A DNA stretch of 64,000 nucleotides, from positions 9,102,813-9,166,812 of the forward strand of contig NC_079431.1 in the NCBI RefSeq assembly GCF_026213295.1, given 5' to 3'. The DNA is from Gadus chalcogrammus (taxonomy: Eukaryota > Chordata > Actinopteri > Gadiformes > Gadidae). Below are positions 10,212-23,400 of this stretch, one piece after another (the stretch's first letter is position 1; every line of letters starts with the position of its first letter). The position numbers were made by a program, and so were the translations under genes. Below the pieces are notes generated by a model. That model searched no databases. It had not been told where the DNA came from and was given only the letters and a program-made list of their open reading frames with translations.

Positions 10212-13200
10212 GGAATAAAGAGTGACCGAGAAGGGGAGACCCTGCAATCTCACTCACTACACATTAGAAAATAAGGGAAGTTTCCTAGAGCTCATGAAGG
10301 TATCAGAAGTTATAAAGGAATTGTTAAACACACTAAAGTTCTGTTTTGTGTTTGTGTGGTTTGGTTGATCTTGGGAACCAACTTGCTAATTGCTGAATCT
10401 TCCTCTCTGGGAGATACAAAGTGGGTGGGAGAGCTCTGTCTGTAGGGGAGAGATGGTAGGGGGCGTGGCTCTCGGGACCTGATTAGAAGACCGGTGAGTT
10501 TGTGGCAGGTGTCGTCAATATACTAATTACCATCGTCTTCTCTTTAAACAATGCTGTCGCCAGTCCTGCGAGAGAAAATTAGAGTTTGAATGCAGGCTGG
10601 ACGGCAGACTTTGAGTCTTCCATTTGAAGGCTTGAAGGTTTTTGAACCATAGGTCTGTCTCCTCATTTACACTAATATTAAACACACCGACATCGCTCCT
10701 GCCCAGGGAATAGCCATGTGACAATTAGTATAATGCACTGTTGTAGTACTTTGTTTGCAGTATAAATAGAGCAGAATCAGAACAAAGCTTATCATCACGA
10801 TGGTTCTAAAAGTGTTGGAAAGGCAGCAGCCGGGATGAGACGGCGGTGTGTTTCAGTGGAAAGCCTCGGCCTCCCAGCCTCATTAAAACCCTGACCTGCC
10901 GGGCGGAACCCCTCTAATTAGTGGGGGGCCCTGCCAGTAGGCATGGTCGGAGAGCCCCTTAATACCAGGGCAATGAGGATGGGTCAGGGGGCCCTGAACT
11001 GGGAGGTAAAACCCCCCCCACCACACACATCAAACAGCTCTTTGATGCCCGTGACACTGCATTAGAGCTGTGCAGGTTAGCATGGGTCACCATCCAGAGT
11101 TGTTCTCTTTATTGGAACCACATGCGACACATTGAGAAGAAGTCAAGTCATTAAATCAAAGCGGTGAAACACCTACTGTTGCTAAGAGGGTTTGTGCTGT
11201 GGAAGTGTGTTATATTTTTCGGGTTGAGTTAATGAGGAATGTCGATTGGAGGAATCGGAAAAGAGTAAATCAATAGACCTTAAGATCTAGAGTTAGATAA
11301 TATAGATTGTAAATTTTTGTCCTCAAAGGGGAAATTCATTTTCATATACAATGAGGTGCATGTTTGAACACAGTTTATAGACACAGTACACAAGACGACA
11401 CAAGACACCTCAATACTTTCAGACACATTAAAACTGTGTGATTGTATGTATGTTTGTATATATTTATATGTAGCGGTTTGCAGCTGTGAAAATACGTTAG
11501 AAATGAGCAAAAACGTCAAAAAGTGGAAAAGTGAATTAATCTTCATTTAATAAACTCTAGAACTCATCTTATTGAAAATGAAGGAAATTGAATTGATTAA
11601 TAACATGATACAAATGACTCACAGTTACAGTAACAAGGGACATATATTTGCTGTGGATGTATTCCCCACTTGGATTTCCACGGTGAAACAGAGTTTCTAA
11701 ACGTATTACCGGTGACCGGTGACCTAGTCTCCACAGGACTTATTATTTATCTTCTTCACATGTCTTCTGTCCAAGAAGACACATGTGGACCACTTGAAGA
11801 TTAATCATGCAGTCTGACGACCTGGTTTCCCTCTGTACACTGGGTACCACTGGGTACCGAAGAACAAAATAAATACGAAATAGGTAATGCATATTAAACA
11901 CATCTCTGACATCTGGGTGAACTTTTGCCCTGCATCTTCTCATTTAATTTTCATAATTCATCCGAGACAGAATACTGCTGCGATTACTGGCTTTAAGCAA
12001 TGAAACAATGTTTTATTGTGCAATTCTACATATACAAATACATGAGAACATCTTTTGAACTACGCAAGCATTGTTCCAAACTGAAACCCCATGACGTTGA
12101 AAAAAGAAAAAAGGCCCCAGCTCGCAAGGCAATTAAAACTGCATTACGGCACCATCCGTGTCCAAGTGCTATTCCTTTCCCCTTTTGATCTTGTTCCGCA
12201 GGTGTTCCCCCTGATACATCTCATGTGTTTAAATCCAAAAGCAGAAATGAGTAAATGAAGATGGGGGGGGGGGAGTGGAATGGGGGAAGGAACTGTGTTA
12301 CCAAAACACCTCTAAGGCAACAGAAGAAACCCATATCGCCGACTTGACCGGACAATGATCTTTGAAAAAAAACTATGGAAAATTGCTCTACTGCGGGGTA
12401 TACTGTGGCTCCAAACCTTAGGTTGGGGAACCCACTTGGGGTCCCCTTATATGCATGTGGAGTCGCAGGAGATGCTGCCATAAGCTTTACACATTTGATG
12501 ATCTATTTCAAGCAAACAATTTTTCGTTTTAATGCTCGGAGACAGCTTGTATATACAAACTGTCTGACTTATGATTCACAGCAACGAGCAAATCCCTGAG
12601 TGTGTAGTAGAGTGACGAGAGTGAGTGTTGGAACCCCTGCTATAGGCGCCCTGTACCTCTCCCTGTGTGCCGGAGGGATCCAGGCAGTATGGCAGTCAAA
12701 CGGGTGGCGCATCGGTGCCGAGGTCTCAGCAGCCGCACAGAGACCCAGGGCTGTATTTCTAGCTTGATGGGCTAATTAAATGCATGCAGGTGGGGAGGCC
12801 GGGGGGCCGAGGCTGAGCCGTTGATGGGACCGTCCCAAGGTTACACGGAGAAGGGGCCTCCGGGGACGTTCGTCTAGCGTTATAGATGGCTTCCTTTTCA
12901 TTATATTTTTGCATATAAACTGATTGATGGAAACTGCAGTGGGACGTTTTAGGATGTGATGAATCCTGTCTTCTTGAAAAAATTTTCAACCTTTGTGATA
13001 AGGATTTACAGCGGAAGCGTGTATTTAGTGAATTGTACCCTGCATGTTTTTTTTATTTGTATTATTGTCTTGCATCTTGTAGATGCCCAGCCCCAATATT
13101 CTAACAAGACTTGCTTATCAAGATCATAAACATTATATCTACATCATCGGAGGGGGGGGGGGGGTAACCTTCATGCTCTATTACTCAAGTCAGTCAATCT

Positions 13201-14647
13201 AGATGAAGTACCTGAATTAGCTAAAAGAGAATAATAACTCAGATCCAAAGTCAATAGAAAAGCCTGACATGCACAAAACACGCAACATCAGTTATATGGC
13301 ATGACGGGTCCACAGCTGAGATATTAGCTTTTGATCGAACCTTTGTTTTATGTCACCCTTCTTATTGGAACTCAATGTGGCTTTCTAGTGCAGGTTAAAG
13401 ATCTCAATGTCTTAATTATAGTCTGCAGTATAACACAACTCCCTACACTCCAACCTATTTAGTATCTAGTAGGTATAGTTGATAGCCCTAAAATCACGTT
13501 TTGAATTTCATATATTAAGTATTTTCAAAATGCAAGGACCAATCACCAATATAATTTATGATTATTTTCAGGAAAATAAACTCTGAAAGGGATTCGGTCA
13601 TATGGTTCCTAAAATATCCCATAAGCATGGGAGAGGTAGCAACACCAATAGGCAAGAAGGACCCCCATTTTCTCTGCTCAGAGCATCATAGTTATTGTAG
13701 TAAAGAACTTGAGCTGGGGAATATGCTGGTGTTTCGCACAATAAGTCTACCAGTACTCCACTGCAGGGTCAGAGTGAGAGACATATGGAATGGTTTGGAA
13801 CAGTACAACCCGGGAGAATCAGCCTATGAACGAAACAAAGTTACACTTTAGATTAATATCTAAAGTCTGATGGCGGACGAGCTCCCGTCTGGATGAGCAG
13901 GGTGTTTAACATTCTATCGCTTCATATATGTTTTGACCAATCATGTCGCTGGAGGTGGGGATCTGCGAGCACTTAGTACCGACTGGCAAACACGAACTCG
14001 GCCCACAGTTTTAGAATTAAAATGCTTTCAAACCGACAATCATACACACACGCTTAATCAACTACATTTTGGCAAGTATCGGTGTGCACCAAGCCTGATC
14101 CTGCCTTACAACTGTGGTTCAGCTGTTGAGCAGATTGCCATCATGTCAACACAGCTTAGCCCTACATAGCACGGCACATTTGCCCTTGTATTAACACAAC
14201 ATGAATCTGTCTGTCTGGCTGCAGACCAGCGTCATATTCATAAACAACCACACCCCCTCCTCTACCCCATATTCAATCTGGAAGTGAAGGGTCGTCTGTT
14301 TGGATGAACCATTTATACATATTTTTCAGATGGGATTCTACACAGAGATAAAGAGAATAATAGGCAAGTTTCCCCCTCACTTTGCAAGCTGAAAATGAAA
14401 CGACACTGCTAAGATCTGAGCTGCACTCTGTATCTAGTCCTGTCAGTGCAACACAGCCTCAAATTAGCTGTCACGCTCTTTACTAAGAGGTGTTTTGCAA
14501 TTTTTTGCTACCCTGTCTCGAGCAGAGAAGTCCCCTCTCTTAACAGCAACACTGCTGACATCTTTATAATACTCAGGGCATAGCTAGGTAGGAGCATGTG
14601 TTGTTTACATGTAGTCATGTAGCATACCTACAGCACATGTGGGCTTT
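10212..14647. other. Non-coding; some GC-richer blocks
   Basis: No gene recognised. GC-richer, non-repetitive blocks at about 10840-11030 and 12600-12860 contain ATTA-type homeodomain cores (CTAATTAG; GGGCTAATTAAATG). They are candidate regulatory blocks only. Small local duplications occur at 11841-11860 (ACTGGGTACC twice). G runs lie at 12263-12273 and 13152-13164. Confidence 0.45.
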
Positions 14648-14908
14648 TTAAAGGGTAAGTAACAAAACCCAAGTCAAACTCGCTCAAGCTAAGGTGCAGA
14701 GCCAATATAAAACTACCGCCCTGGAAAGGCTGTATACTTTTAATAAGCAGTCTCCTTATTATTTAACGTAGAATTGTATTGTTTACTGTTTTAAGACTTT
14801 AAAAATGTTTGCCAAAAAATGACACAGAAATGTGCACAACCCTTTGTGAGACTAAACAGAGCTGCTCTCAACTGCAAAAAGGGATTTGGGCGTTTACTTA
14901 CCCTTTAA
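14648..14908. mobile_element. TTAA-flanked miniature inverted-repeat element, 261 bp
   Basis: The left end is TTAAAGGGTAAGTAA at 14648-14662. The right end, 14894-14908, is its perfect reverse complement (TTACTTACCCTTTAA). TTAA at each end fits a TTAA target-site duplication, as made by piggyBac-type transposases. No coding capacity, so it is non-autonomous. It shares the end TTAAAGGGTAA with the element at 28454-29048. Confidence 0.75.
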
Positions 14909-16873
14909 ATCTTAATGGGTTAATAAAAATGCAATGGCTAGTAGTCGGATAGTCTTCAACCAGCTGTTGTTCGGTCTCCTGCCCTTCCAGGGTGACTGAC
15001 TGAGAGACACACTTATGGTGCCGCTCACGTCCACCTTCAGCCCCCAAGGATTCCTCAACGCAGGGCGGCCACCTTAGCAAACTTGGCGACGACGTAAAAT
15101 GTAGCACCAGGCTACACTGGCCGCTAAATCATAAAATGGAAGGGAGTGGCTCAGCTAGTTGCTATGGTAGGCTAATTGTATGAGCAAGAGGTATTGTTCG
15201 GTTTTTGTGAATGCGCAGGACGGGCCTTTCAAAAGATAAGGTGTTTTAATGAGTGGGAGGACATCAGCCAGAAGAATAGTTGTTGTTTATCCAGGTTTGT
15301 CGGTTTGGTAGTCGATCGTGTTGTGTTAATGATGGTCTGAGGCAGTCATCAGCAGTCACACACACATAAGAGTCTTTGCTTTCCTGACAAGGCGAAGAAG
15401 TTGATATTCACAGCAGAAATACAGCGGCCACTAAGATGTTTACATCAGCAGACAGGAGCTGCTACGGCGATGCCATTCTGATTCACGGTCGGCCACTGCA
15501 GGGATCTTCTGCACGGCAACCAGCCAGCTCGCTGCTGACACAGTTAATTTTGATTGGTGGAGCGTTAAATGACACGGAAAACAGGCCACAGTGAAACGGA
15601 ACACAAATGCACCCGACCGCTTTTCACCCAGAGGTCACATAAAGTAAGCAGGAGGCAGGTGTGACCAATCATAGCATTCCTCTGTTTGTTTGTTTTTAGT
15701 TTTTTTTTTACAGTTGTCGTCTAGATGCCAACTCAGAATAACTCCAGAACCAACATTATGTGAGTAAGAACACGCAAAAGAAAACACACCGAAGAATGTC
15801 CTCCCATGCCTGTACACTCTAGTAACACTGTAGTCTGACTTCAGGGAGAGGCCAGGATTAAGTGAGAAACAATAGCATGACTGTCGTTTGACGTGAACGC
15901 CAACATGGACAGCCCGCCCACCTCCCCCAACAACACCACCACCCCCTCCCCTCAGAGGGAAGAGTGATGGATGAGTGTCACGCAAAGCTGGCTAACGATC
16001 AACTCCATGTCACCCCAATGTCATCCAAGTCAATGGAATCGCAAACAAGCCATGTGGTAAAGATGCTAAACATGTTCACTTGTCTTTCATGTCCATACGT
16101 CACACTGTAGATATGAAAGACCTGTTGTGAGTTTGTTGTGCGTGTGTAGGAGGAATTGTACGTCGAGGCTATGCGTAAGATAATTGTGCTTCATTTGATA
16201 TGCAAAAAGATCAATGATCTAAAGTGTTCTAAGGGCTGTCCTAAGGGATGTTGTGTTATAATGGTTTGGTTTCCACGGTAACTGTTGACGGTCTGGAACA
16301 TGAGCAACGCTGCAGCTTGTGACCGGTGGATACTGCAGCTGTGAGCCATAAAGCTCAACCAAGTGGCGGGAGGTATAAGCGATGAGCTAGACGACAGCCT
16401 AACCCCTGTCTCGAATATTTCCTCTGCACTTTATGGACTGTGAGGCCTTGATGTGAGCCTTGTGATAAATGTTATTACGGGAACAAGGGAAAAAACATTG
16501 TAGGAGGACAAATGGAATTTGTGAAATAAAAACACAGCACGTCATAACAGCGCTTTGCTCCCTGCACTTGTGCCAGACGAACTGTGCGTGTGTTATTGTC
16601 TGAGAGGTTTTCCACAATAGGCCAGTGCATTCTTACATCCCAGAGTTTAAACTGTTTAATCAATGCCCTCTTAAACACTTTGGTGCAGTGTGATTCCTTC
16701 ACCCACATGGACCTTCATCCCGTTTCAACCGGTCCAGTGAACGGGCTGGCCGGCAGTATGTGGAGGATGGGCCCTTCACTTGGTGCTCGTCTCGCCGCGG
16801 TCATCACATAGATGGATTTGCCGAGCACGTAGATGTTTTAATCAAGGCTAACGTGCTGTGGGGAGCCAGGAGC
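14909..16873. other. Non-coding, unique-looking
   Basis: No exon recognised. A C-rich patch with ACC repeats lies at about 15914-15953. Confidence 0.5.
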
Positions 16874-16893
16874 GGGGGGGGGGGGGGGGGGGG
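16874..16893. repeat. Poly-G run (20)
   Basis: Uninterrupted G run. Other homopolymer G or C runs of 11 to 22 are at 12263, 13152, 24205, 34902, 60196, 61565 and 63210. Confidence 0.95.
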
Positions 16894-17250
16894 TCGTATC
16901 GACCCTGTGTGTGTGCGCGGGGCGCGCTCCTCTGCTTCTGCCCCTCCGTACACTCAACAGTGGAAATGAAGCTAATATCTATGCCGGGCTCGCTTCAAAT
17001 TGATTATTCTAGCTGTTGCAATGTGCTGCAATGCAACTCAGTTGGAAAAAAGACAAACACCAAATTGAAATGGCCTACTGCTGCTCTGAGATTGGGAGCA
17101 ATATTAAGTGGGAGCTTCTCTGGTATTCAGGGGACAATAGTTGATGCTTGAATGAAGGGGGATCATTCTCTTCATCGTTCAATGGGTCGCATTACACCTG
17201 ATATATTTAACCTTTAAATTCAAAGATTTATTTCTCAAGAGAACAAATTG

Positions 17251-17253
<3 letters not shown>

Positions 17254-17340
<87 letters not shown>
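17254..17340. repeat. Perfect (TA)n microsatellite, about 87 bp
   Basis: Uninterrupted TA alternation that can extrude cruciforms. Confidence 0.97.
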
Positions 17341-17345
<5 letters not shown>

Positions 17346-19816
17346 TGAGTCATGGGTGGATGGATTGTATTCTGTAGACACTCATATGAAACAACTTGAA
17401 CTGATCGAGGGCTGGAGTGATAAAAAGTGACCAGTCAGTGTAAGAATGATTTGAGGACATCTCATGTGCATGAGAGTGTCCTTACATTGTGTTTCCTCTT
17501 CTCTCGCCTCGGCTGAATGTGGGTCAGGGACCACTCAATAGTTGTTATCATGTTTGGCTCAACCTAGCCCCTTCAGTTATAACTATGACCACAGTTTTGG
17601 ACATATTTCCATCATCTAGTGCCCACAGAGTATAGGCTTCCAGTATTTTAATCTTGTAAACAAAGCCATGGTAAGAAAAGATAATAGAGGATTGATGACA
17701 CAGGGGGAAAACATGCAGCAAGACAAAGGCAAGATAATGACTTAGAACACAACCCTTTTGACCACCAAATTACAGAGTGGTAGTGACACTGTCTGAGACA
17801 GGGGATAAATACTATTGTTAGGGACCTCCAAACGTGTAACAACAACAGATTAAGCAGCAGATACCACAGTGAAGATGGGTACTCAGCCTCGCGTGCAATG
17901 GTTAACAATGACTTAATGAATAAGGTTGTTGGAATTTAGAGAGAATCAAACAGACTCTGAAGCACATGCCTATCCTTGTTAAAATGATTGCATGGATGCA
18001 CTTGTTGATAGAGATCAAGCTATTTTAAGGAAGGCTTTCATATGTTCACGCCTCTTTACTTGGATAATTCCAGAATTGGAGCATTCCATAAGGTGATATC
18101 TGAATCCCAGAATCCAAGAACAGAAGCATTCAGTGAATAAAACACCCAGTGTGAACCTGCTAGCCCAGCAGACAGAAACACAACCGAAAGACAAACAATC
18201 AATCAACCAAAGCAATCTCCTGCAATTAAACCCATGTTGTTCTAAGGGTAACAAATGAAAAGCCCATCACGGCACCGTTCCACCCCCTCTCCTTCGTCGG
18301 ACCCAATAGTCCACCCTGGTCAGAGGCTTTCGTCGGGCCTTAGACATGCCTCCCCATCCTCCCCCCATCTCCTGGCTGCTCCAAGCGCAATGAGGTTTGC
18401 AGATGGTAGAGGTCAACATGCAACCCCATCTGTTTGGGCCCGGCTGGTAAGTGGATACGACCGGCGTAATTGGTTGCCAGCGGTCCGCTCAGATGTTCAT
18501 CGTTGTGCAGCAAGGTCAACCGTGTCACGAGATTATGTGTACCCTCAGTGTAGTGTATCCCCATTACGGGGACATGCGCCAGTGGCAGTCATGTTTGGGA
18601 GAGGGAAATGGACGACAGAGGGTGTGTTTCTTAATTTATTACGTAAGCGGCAGACATCTTTGTTTGTTTTGTTTAGTAGGTGCAGCATGAATGCTTTTTG
18701 GGGGAATGGAAAAATACAATCCAGACTTATTTCTCTATATTGGATTAAAACATGGTGTCATTTTACACATATAACTTGAACCTCTCCTTCCTGTAATTGC
18801 AATATTTCCTAAAAGCTTTCGGCCCTAATATCGATCGTCTACGTCATGTGTGTGGTGGACGTAGAGCTCCAGTTACTGGGGACGGATGCTGTCATTCTGG
18901 TATCGCTTTCACCTCCTCTACAGATCCCATATGTTGGAGAGCCATATTGATTATAGATTACTACCGTTATTCTTGACAGGTCAGCAGAGATACAACAGCT
19001 AAAGTAATAATACAAGTTAAATTAAATCATACGTTTGGAACATCAAAACGCATACCTTGGAAAATAAACTGCTTTTGTTTTGTGCATAAAGCAGGTCTAT
19101 TCTTTGTATGCACATGATTTAACAATTAGCAATCTATGGCTCACTCTTCACAGCATTCACACACACGACGATCCCGGAAACAGACCAGTAATATCACAAT
19201 GTTTGCCTAGATTAGTTGTTAAAAAAATAATTTACGTCTTCACACCCATTGTCATTTCTAAACATAGAAATGCAGTCCATGCAACAAATTCTCCCTTGAA
19301 AGGGTGTAGCTTTTTAGTTTGATGACTGGAAGGGTGTCGTCATCATTATGCTATGCTGCATATTCCCAAATAGAGTTTTTTGTTTGTGAATATTAGCCAA
19401 TCAATCCAGTCCAACTAGTTCTGTATCTATACAGTGGCATTCCGCTCCATAAGCTCCTCTTTGTTCACAGGAGACCAGTCAGCTAGGAAAAATATATAGT
19501 CTCCAAGTATCGACGTCTTGCTGTACCTGACGTCACAAAACTGTTTCACAGCTGGTTACTTGGTCTATTGTAGATAGATAGATGGATAGGCAGGATAGGC
19601 AGGTAGATATGTCACCGTGTTGGCACAGTTTTCCTTTATTAAACAATTTCTCCATAAAATTGTTATAAACCTTTTTTGGACTAGTTTCTTACATTTATTT
19701 CCAGAAAGATCCTCAGTGCCATCCGGATGCGTTTTAGATACAAGTACGATTCCATATGTTTCAGAACCGATATCTCCCGAAGCAGTTTACCTCCGATAAA
19801 GTACTCCAACGGGTCG

Positions 19817-19860
19817 GCTGATGCTTTGGCCTGGCTCAGCTGATGCTCTGGCCTGCCTCA
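19817..19860. repeat. Tandem duplication, 22-bp unit
   Basis: GCTGATGCTTTGGCCTGGCT at 19817 is repeated as GCTGATGCTCTGGCCTGCCT at 19839, an exact 22-bp period with two substitutions. Confidence 0.85.
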
Positions 19861-20118
19861 GTAGGCCTGTGTCTGCTCATCATGTGGTGGACGTCTCGCT
19901 GGGAAACACTGCATACGATGGGTCGATGCGTTGGTGCAGAATAGAACTGAAACTATTGATTCAGGCCCTCTCGATAAACCTGCCAGCCGACAATTATTAG
20001 GTACGACAATATATTGTAAATATGAAAAGAGAACTTTGTTTCTATTCTATTCTTACTTCGTCTTTCATTCTGTCAACCCAATTTGGTTTTAATATGCAAC
20101 CAGTGTTGGACGCGTGAA

Positions 20119-20157
20119 GGCGCTTCCTGTGGCTTTCCGCCGTGTACAGGAAGCGCC
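20119..20157. other. Perfect 12-bp hairpin
   Basis: GGCGCTTCCTGT at 20119-20130 and ACAGGAAGCGCC at 20146-20157 are exact reverse complements separated by 15 nt. No T run follows. A second, weaker pair (ACACCTGGG 20226-20234 / CCCAGGTGT 20259-20267) lies 70 bp downstream. Confidence 0.8.
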
Positions 20158-20425
20158 ATGCTACATACCGTTAATGCTAAGCGACACAGCGTAAAATGTA
20201 TTCCGATTCATGTACCTTGAGATGAACACCTGGGTCTGCACATCAACAATGCTGATCTCCCAGGTGTCGCAAAGGGGAAATATATGTATATAAATATCTG
20301 TATGTGCTATATGTATGTATATATATACCCACCACATACCGTGGTTATATTCATGTCTACGAGGAAAATACTATAGGGATGGAATAGCATAATGAACATG
20401 TTCAATTATGCAATCATGCAATTGA

Positions 20426-20637
<212 letters not shown>

Positions 20638-20787
20638 GTTGGCCTGTCTGTCTGTTGGCCTCAGTCGGATTCCCCAGCCCTGTGGGGTGACCAGACACGG
20701 TTGCCTAGCAACCTCCTGTCTGAAAATGACGTGCTGACTGATGGGATCGCAGCGCATTCCCTCAAGGCCAACAAGTTTGGCTGGAGA

Positions 20788-20873
20788 CACAGAGAGAGAG
20801 GGAGAGAGAGGGAGAGTGACACACACAGATAGAGACAAATAGAGAGAGAGAGAGACATACACACAGATATATA

Positions 20874-20964
<91 letters not shown>

Positions 20965-20969
20965 GAGGC

Positions 20970-21047
<78 letters not shown>
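20788..21047. repeat. (GA)n microsatellite, about 260 bp
   Basis: Imperfect GA with ACAC and ATA interruptions up to 20876, then a long near-perfect block. GACAGAGAGAGAGGCAG-type interruptions near 20956-20980 resemble those in the GA tract at 9888-10211. Confidence 0.96.
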
Positions 21048-21048
<1 letters not shown>

Positions 21049-22668
21049 AAGGGTGTATATTTTGTCATTGATGGGGAGACATAAAAATGGCAGGACTGGA
21101 GTAAGTTAGTTATCATACAAAAATTGGCTTAGAGACTATATGTATTTTATATTAAAATAAAATAAAATTATAATAATTATTTTGTAAAACAATGAAAGAA
21201 AACATGTAGGTTCTTATTTTCTGTGGAACCATATCAGGGAGGATTAACGGTGATTCACCTGATGCGCAGTGAGGGTCTGTGGCCAAGCGGTGGAGCAGTT
21301 GAGTTGCAAATTTTGTGTTTCTTGCAAGATTATGCAAATCAAATTGTGGGAGTGCTAGAATTGAGAAAAAGTATTGAAGAGGTTCATAGGGTGACTTGTG
21401 ACTCGTACCCCTATCTCTTGAGGAAACGGAAATACTTGAGATGGTGTTAATCCCAGAGTGAAAATGTGTTGTCTTCTTGTTAACATTTCACCTTTAAACC
21501 AACCACTGGATACTAGCTTAGCTTTTCCTTCTTCAGGTTTATACTTCTTTAAGGGTTCACCATAATAACAGTCCACCACAGCCAAACCAAAACCAAAAAA
21601 GTGCATAGCAGTGTGCTAAGAAACGCGTGAGGAGTGTGTCCAAAAGGATATGGAGAGTTGCTGCTGTATACACTGCAGTTAGCACATTGTTATGCTAATA
21701 GAAGAGCCTGGGAAAGCATTAACATGGGGTCACAAAGCTCGTTAATGAGGAGGGACCCTTGCTATGTCCATTACTACGGCGACTTCACACACATGCACGT
21801 GCCCACACCCACATGCACTTGCAAGCACACGCACACAGACATGCACTTGCACACCATAACGCACACAAATACACGGTTTGACCCAGTTCACTCTCGTAAA
21901 TGCATCCATGAAATCCATGACTGCAGAGAGGGATTAAATGTAGTTTACAAAAGAAAAGGGGAAACTTGATCATGGGCAACACCCATTGGACAACAACAAC
22001 CACAACAGGTTGGGCAAAAATTCCCTGGGGGGATTTTGGTTTCAGCCCATTATTGCAGTTCACCCTTAATACAATGTGTGCTGTACAAACCCCACAGCAG
22101 TTAATGTATCCAACAACAGCTTTGATGTCCATGTTAAGCTCTGAGAAGCTTTGTAATTCTTCACCACTTGGTTTTCTTTGCTGAGTTTTTTCTTCTAAGG
22201 GCCCAGCTGGTATTATTAGGCTTGAACTCTCAAACCCTGTGTTTGCACACCTGGAAACCTTGTTCCCTTTGAGCTGAACTTGTATGCACATGCTGAGAGG
22301 ACTCCCCGCCCTTCCCTGTGAGACAGACGGCCATATATCGACCTGCTGGAAGTGCTTAAACCCTGCGCGGGTACCGGTACAAAAAAAACTAAATTTACCA
22401 CCCATCTGTATTTTGTTTGTTGAAGTTGACCACAGAGAATAAATCATGGAATGCCAATGAGCAACACCAAAAGGCCTCGTCATGGTCGACGGCGGTTGAG
22501 AACATTCTTGGCGGCTCTGTTCCGGTGCAGGTCTCTACATGTCTCTGGGATACAGGTTGCCACTACTTCTAAAAGTGGTCTGTGGCAGGCAGTGTGTGTG
22601 TGTGTGCGCTGCTCTGCTGATGCAAGCAGACGGAGAACCAATGGACGTAAATCACCTACCCATCCACC
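21048..22668. other. Non-coding; AT-rich patch and imperfect CA
   Basis: An A/T-only patch of ATAAAATAA type lies near 21145-21185. Imperfect ACACGCAC-type sequence lies at 21788-21875. No exon recognised. Confidence 0.5.
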
Positions 22669-22730
22669 CACACACACTTACACGCACACGCGCGCGCGCA
22701 CGCCCGCACGCACGCACGCACACACACAAA
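22669..22730. repeat. Compound (CA)/(CG)/(CACG) microsatellite
   Basis: CA is followed by a CGCGCGCGCG block, then repeated GCAC units, then CA. All alternating purine-pyrimidine, so strongly Z-prone. Confidence 0.93.
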
Positions 22731-22905
22731 ACACGTCACAGACATCAAGTCATAACAGCCAGCAATAGCACCGGCGTTGCTTTCACGCGGCTGACGTGCC
22801 AAACGCCAGCAATAGGATTTCTACCCCAGCAGCTGCTCTGTGCTCCTGGGAGACTGCAGCGTTTGGAGCAAAATCAAACATCCCCACCGCCAGTGATTCA
22901 TTTGG

Positions 22906-22906
<1 letters not shown>

Positions 22907-22953
<47 letters not shown>

Positions 22954-22962
22954 GTGCACACA

Positions 22963-23037
<75 letters not shown>

Positions 23038-23150
23038 TTGCACACAAGCACATGCACCATCACACTTGCATGCAGCATGCACACACACAAATACACATGC
23101 ACACACACAAACACACAAACTAATACACACAGATAAATTCCTATATGCAT
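22907..23150. repeat. (CA)n microsatellite with 84-bp duplicated segment
   Basis: The interruption CTGGTGCACACAAGCACA at 22951 recurs as CTGTTGCACACAAGCACA at 23035. The 84-bp period means a CA block plus its interruption was duplicated. Imperfect CA continues to about 23150. Confidence 0.95.
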
Positions 23151-23400
23151 ACAAACAGACACACAGACACATGCATACATATACGTATGCACACATACTT
23201 ACATAAACGCACAGATACGGACATACATGCATACATACATAAGTATACATACTGTTCATACTGATGTATGTATGTATGTCTGTATCTGTGCATGCATGCA
23301 CACATACAGACATGCATACATACAAACAGACATGCATGCACGCTTGCATATAGACAGAGACAGACAGACAGACTATACAATCAGACATACAGACATACAT
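23151..23400. repeat. Imperfect (ACAT)/(ACAG)n tract with long palindrome
   Basis: Tetranucleotide-type ACAT and ACAG repeats. The arm at 23210-23240 is an imperfect reverse complement of 23263-23290, giving an approximately 28-bp stem around a 22-nt loop. Confidence 0.85.

Larger units (their letters stand above)
17341..20426. other. Non-coding, unique-looking
   Basis: No gene recognised. A 174-codon open frame at 18255-18779 has no recognisable domain and no upstream or splice support. Short GATA/GGCA repeats lie at 19573-19602. Confidence 0.45.

Noticed and set aside
9831..10257. Long open frames of Ser-Leu or Arg-Glu repeats
   Set aside because: These are translations of the GA/CT microsatellite. 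A 2-bp repeat has no stop codon in these frames. The same holds for all Thr-His and Cys-Val frames over CA/GT arrays.
11700..11860. Small direct repeats ACCGGTG and ACTGGGTACC
   Set aside because: Only two short copies each; ordinary local slippage, not a functional array that I can support.
18255..18779. 174-codon open frame on the + strand
   Set aside because: The longest non-repeat frame in the desert, but serine/proline/arginine-rich at first, then unlike any known protein, with no splice or conservation support. It is within the length expected by chance over 64 kb.
21260..21340. Possible tRNA gene (GTGGCCAAGCGGTGG)
   Set aside because: The stretch resembles a D-arm of a Ser/Leu tRNA, but no B box GGTTCRANNCC or acceptor stem follows at the right distance.
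22539..23123. 194-codon open frame with a non-repeat N-terminus
   Set aside because: Most of it is Thr-His from CA repeats. The start has no domain or signal that I recognise.
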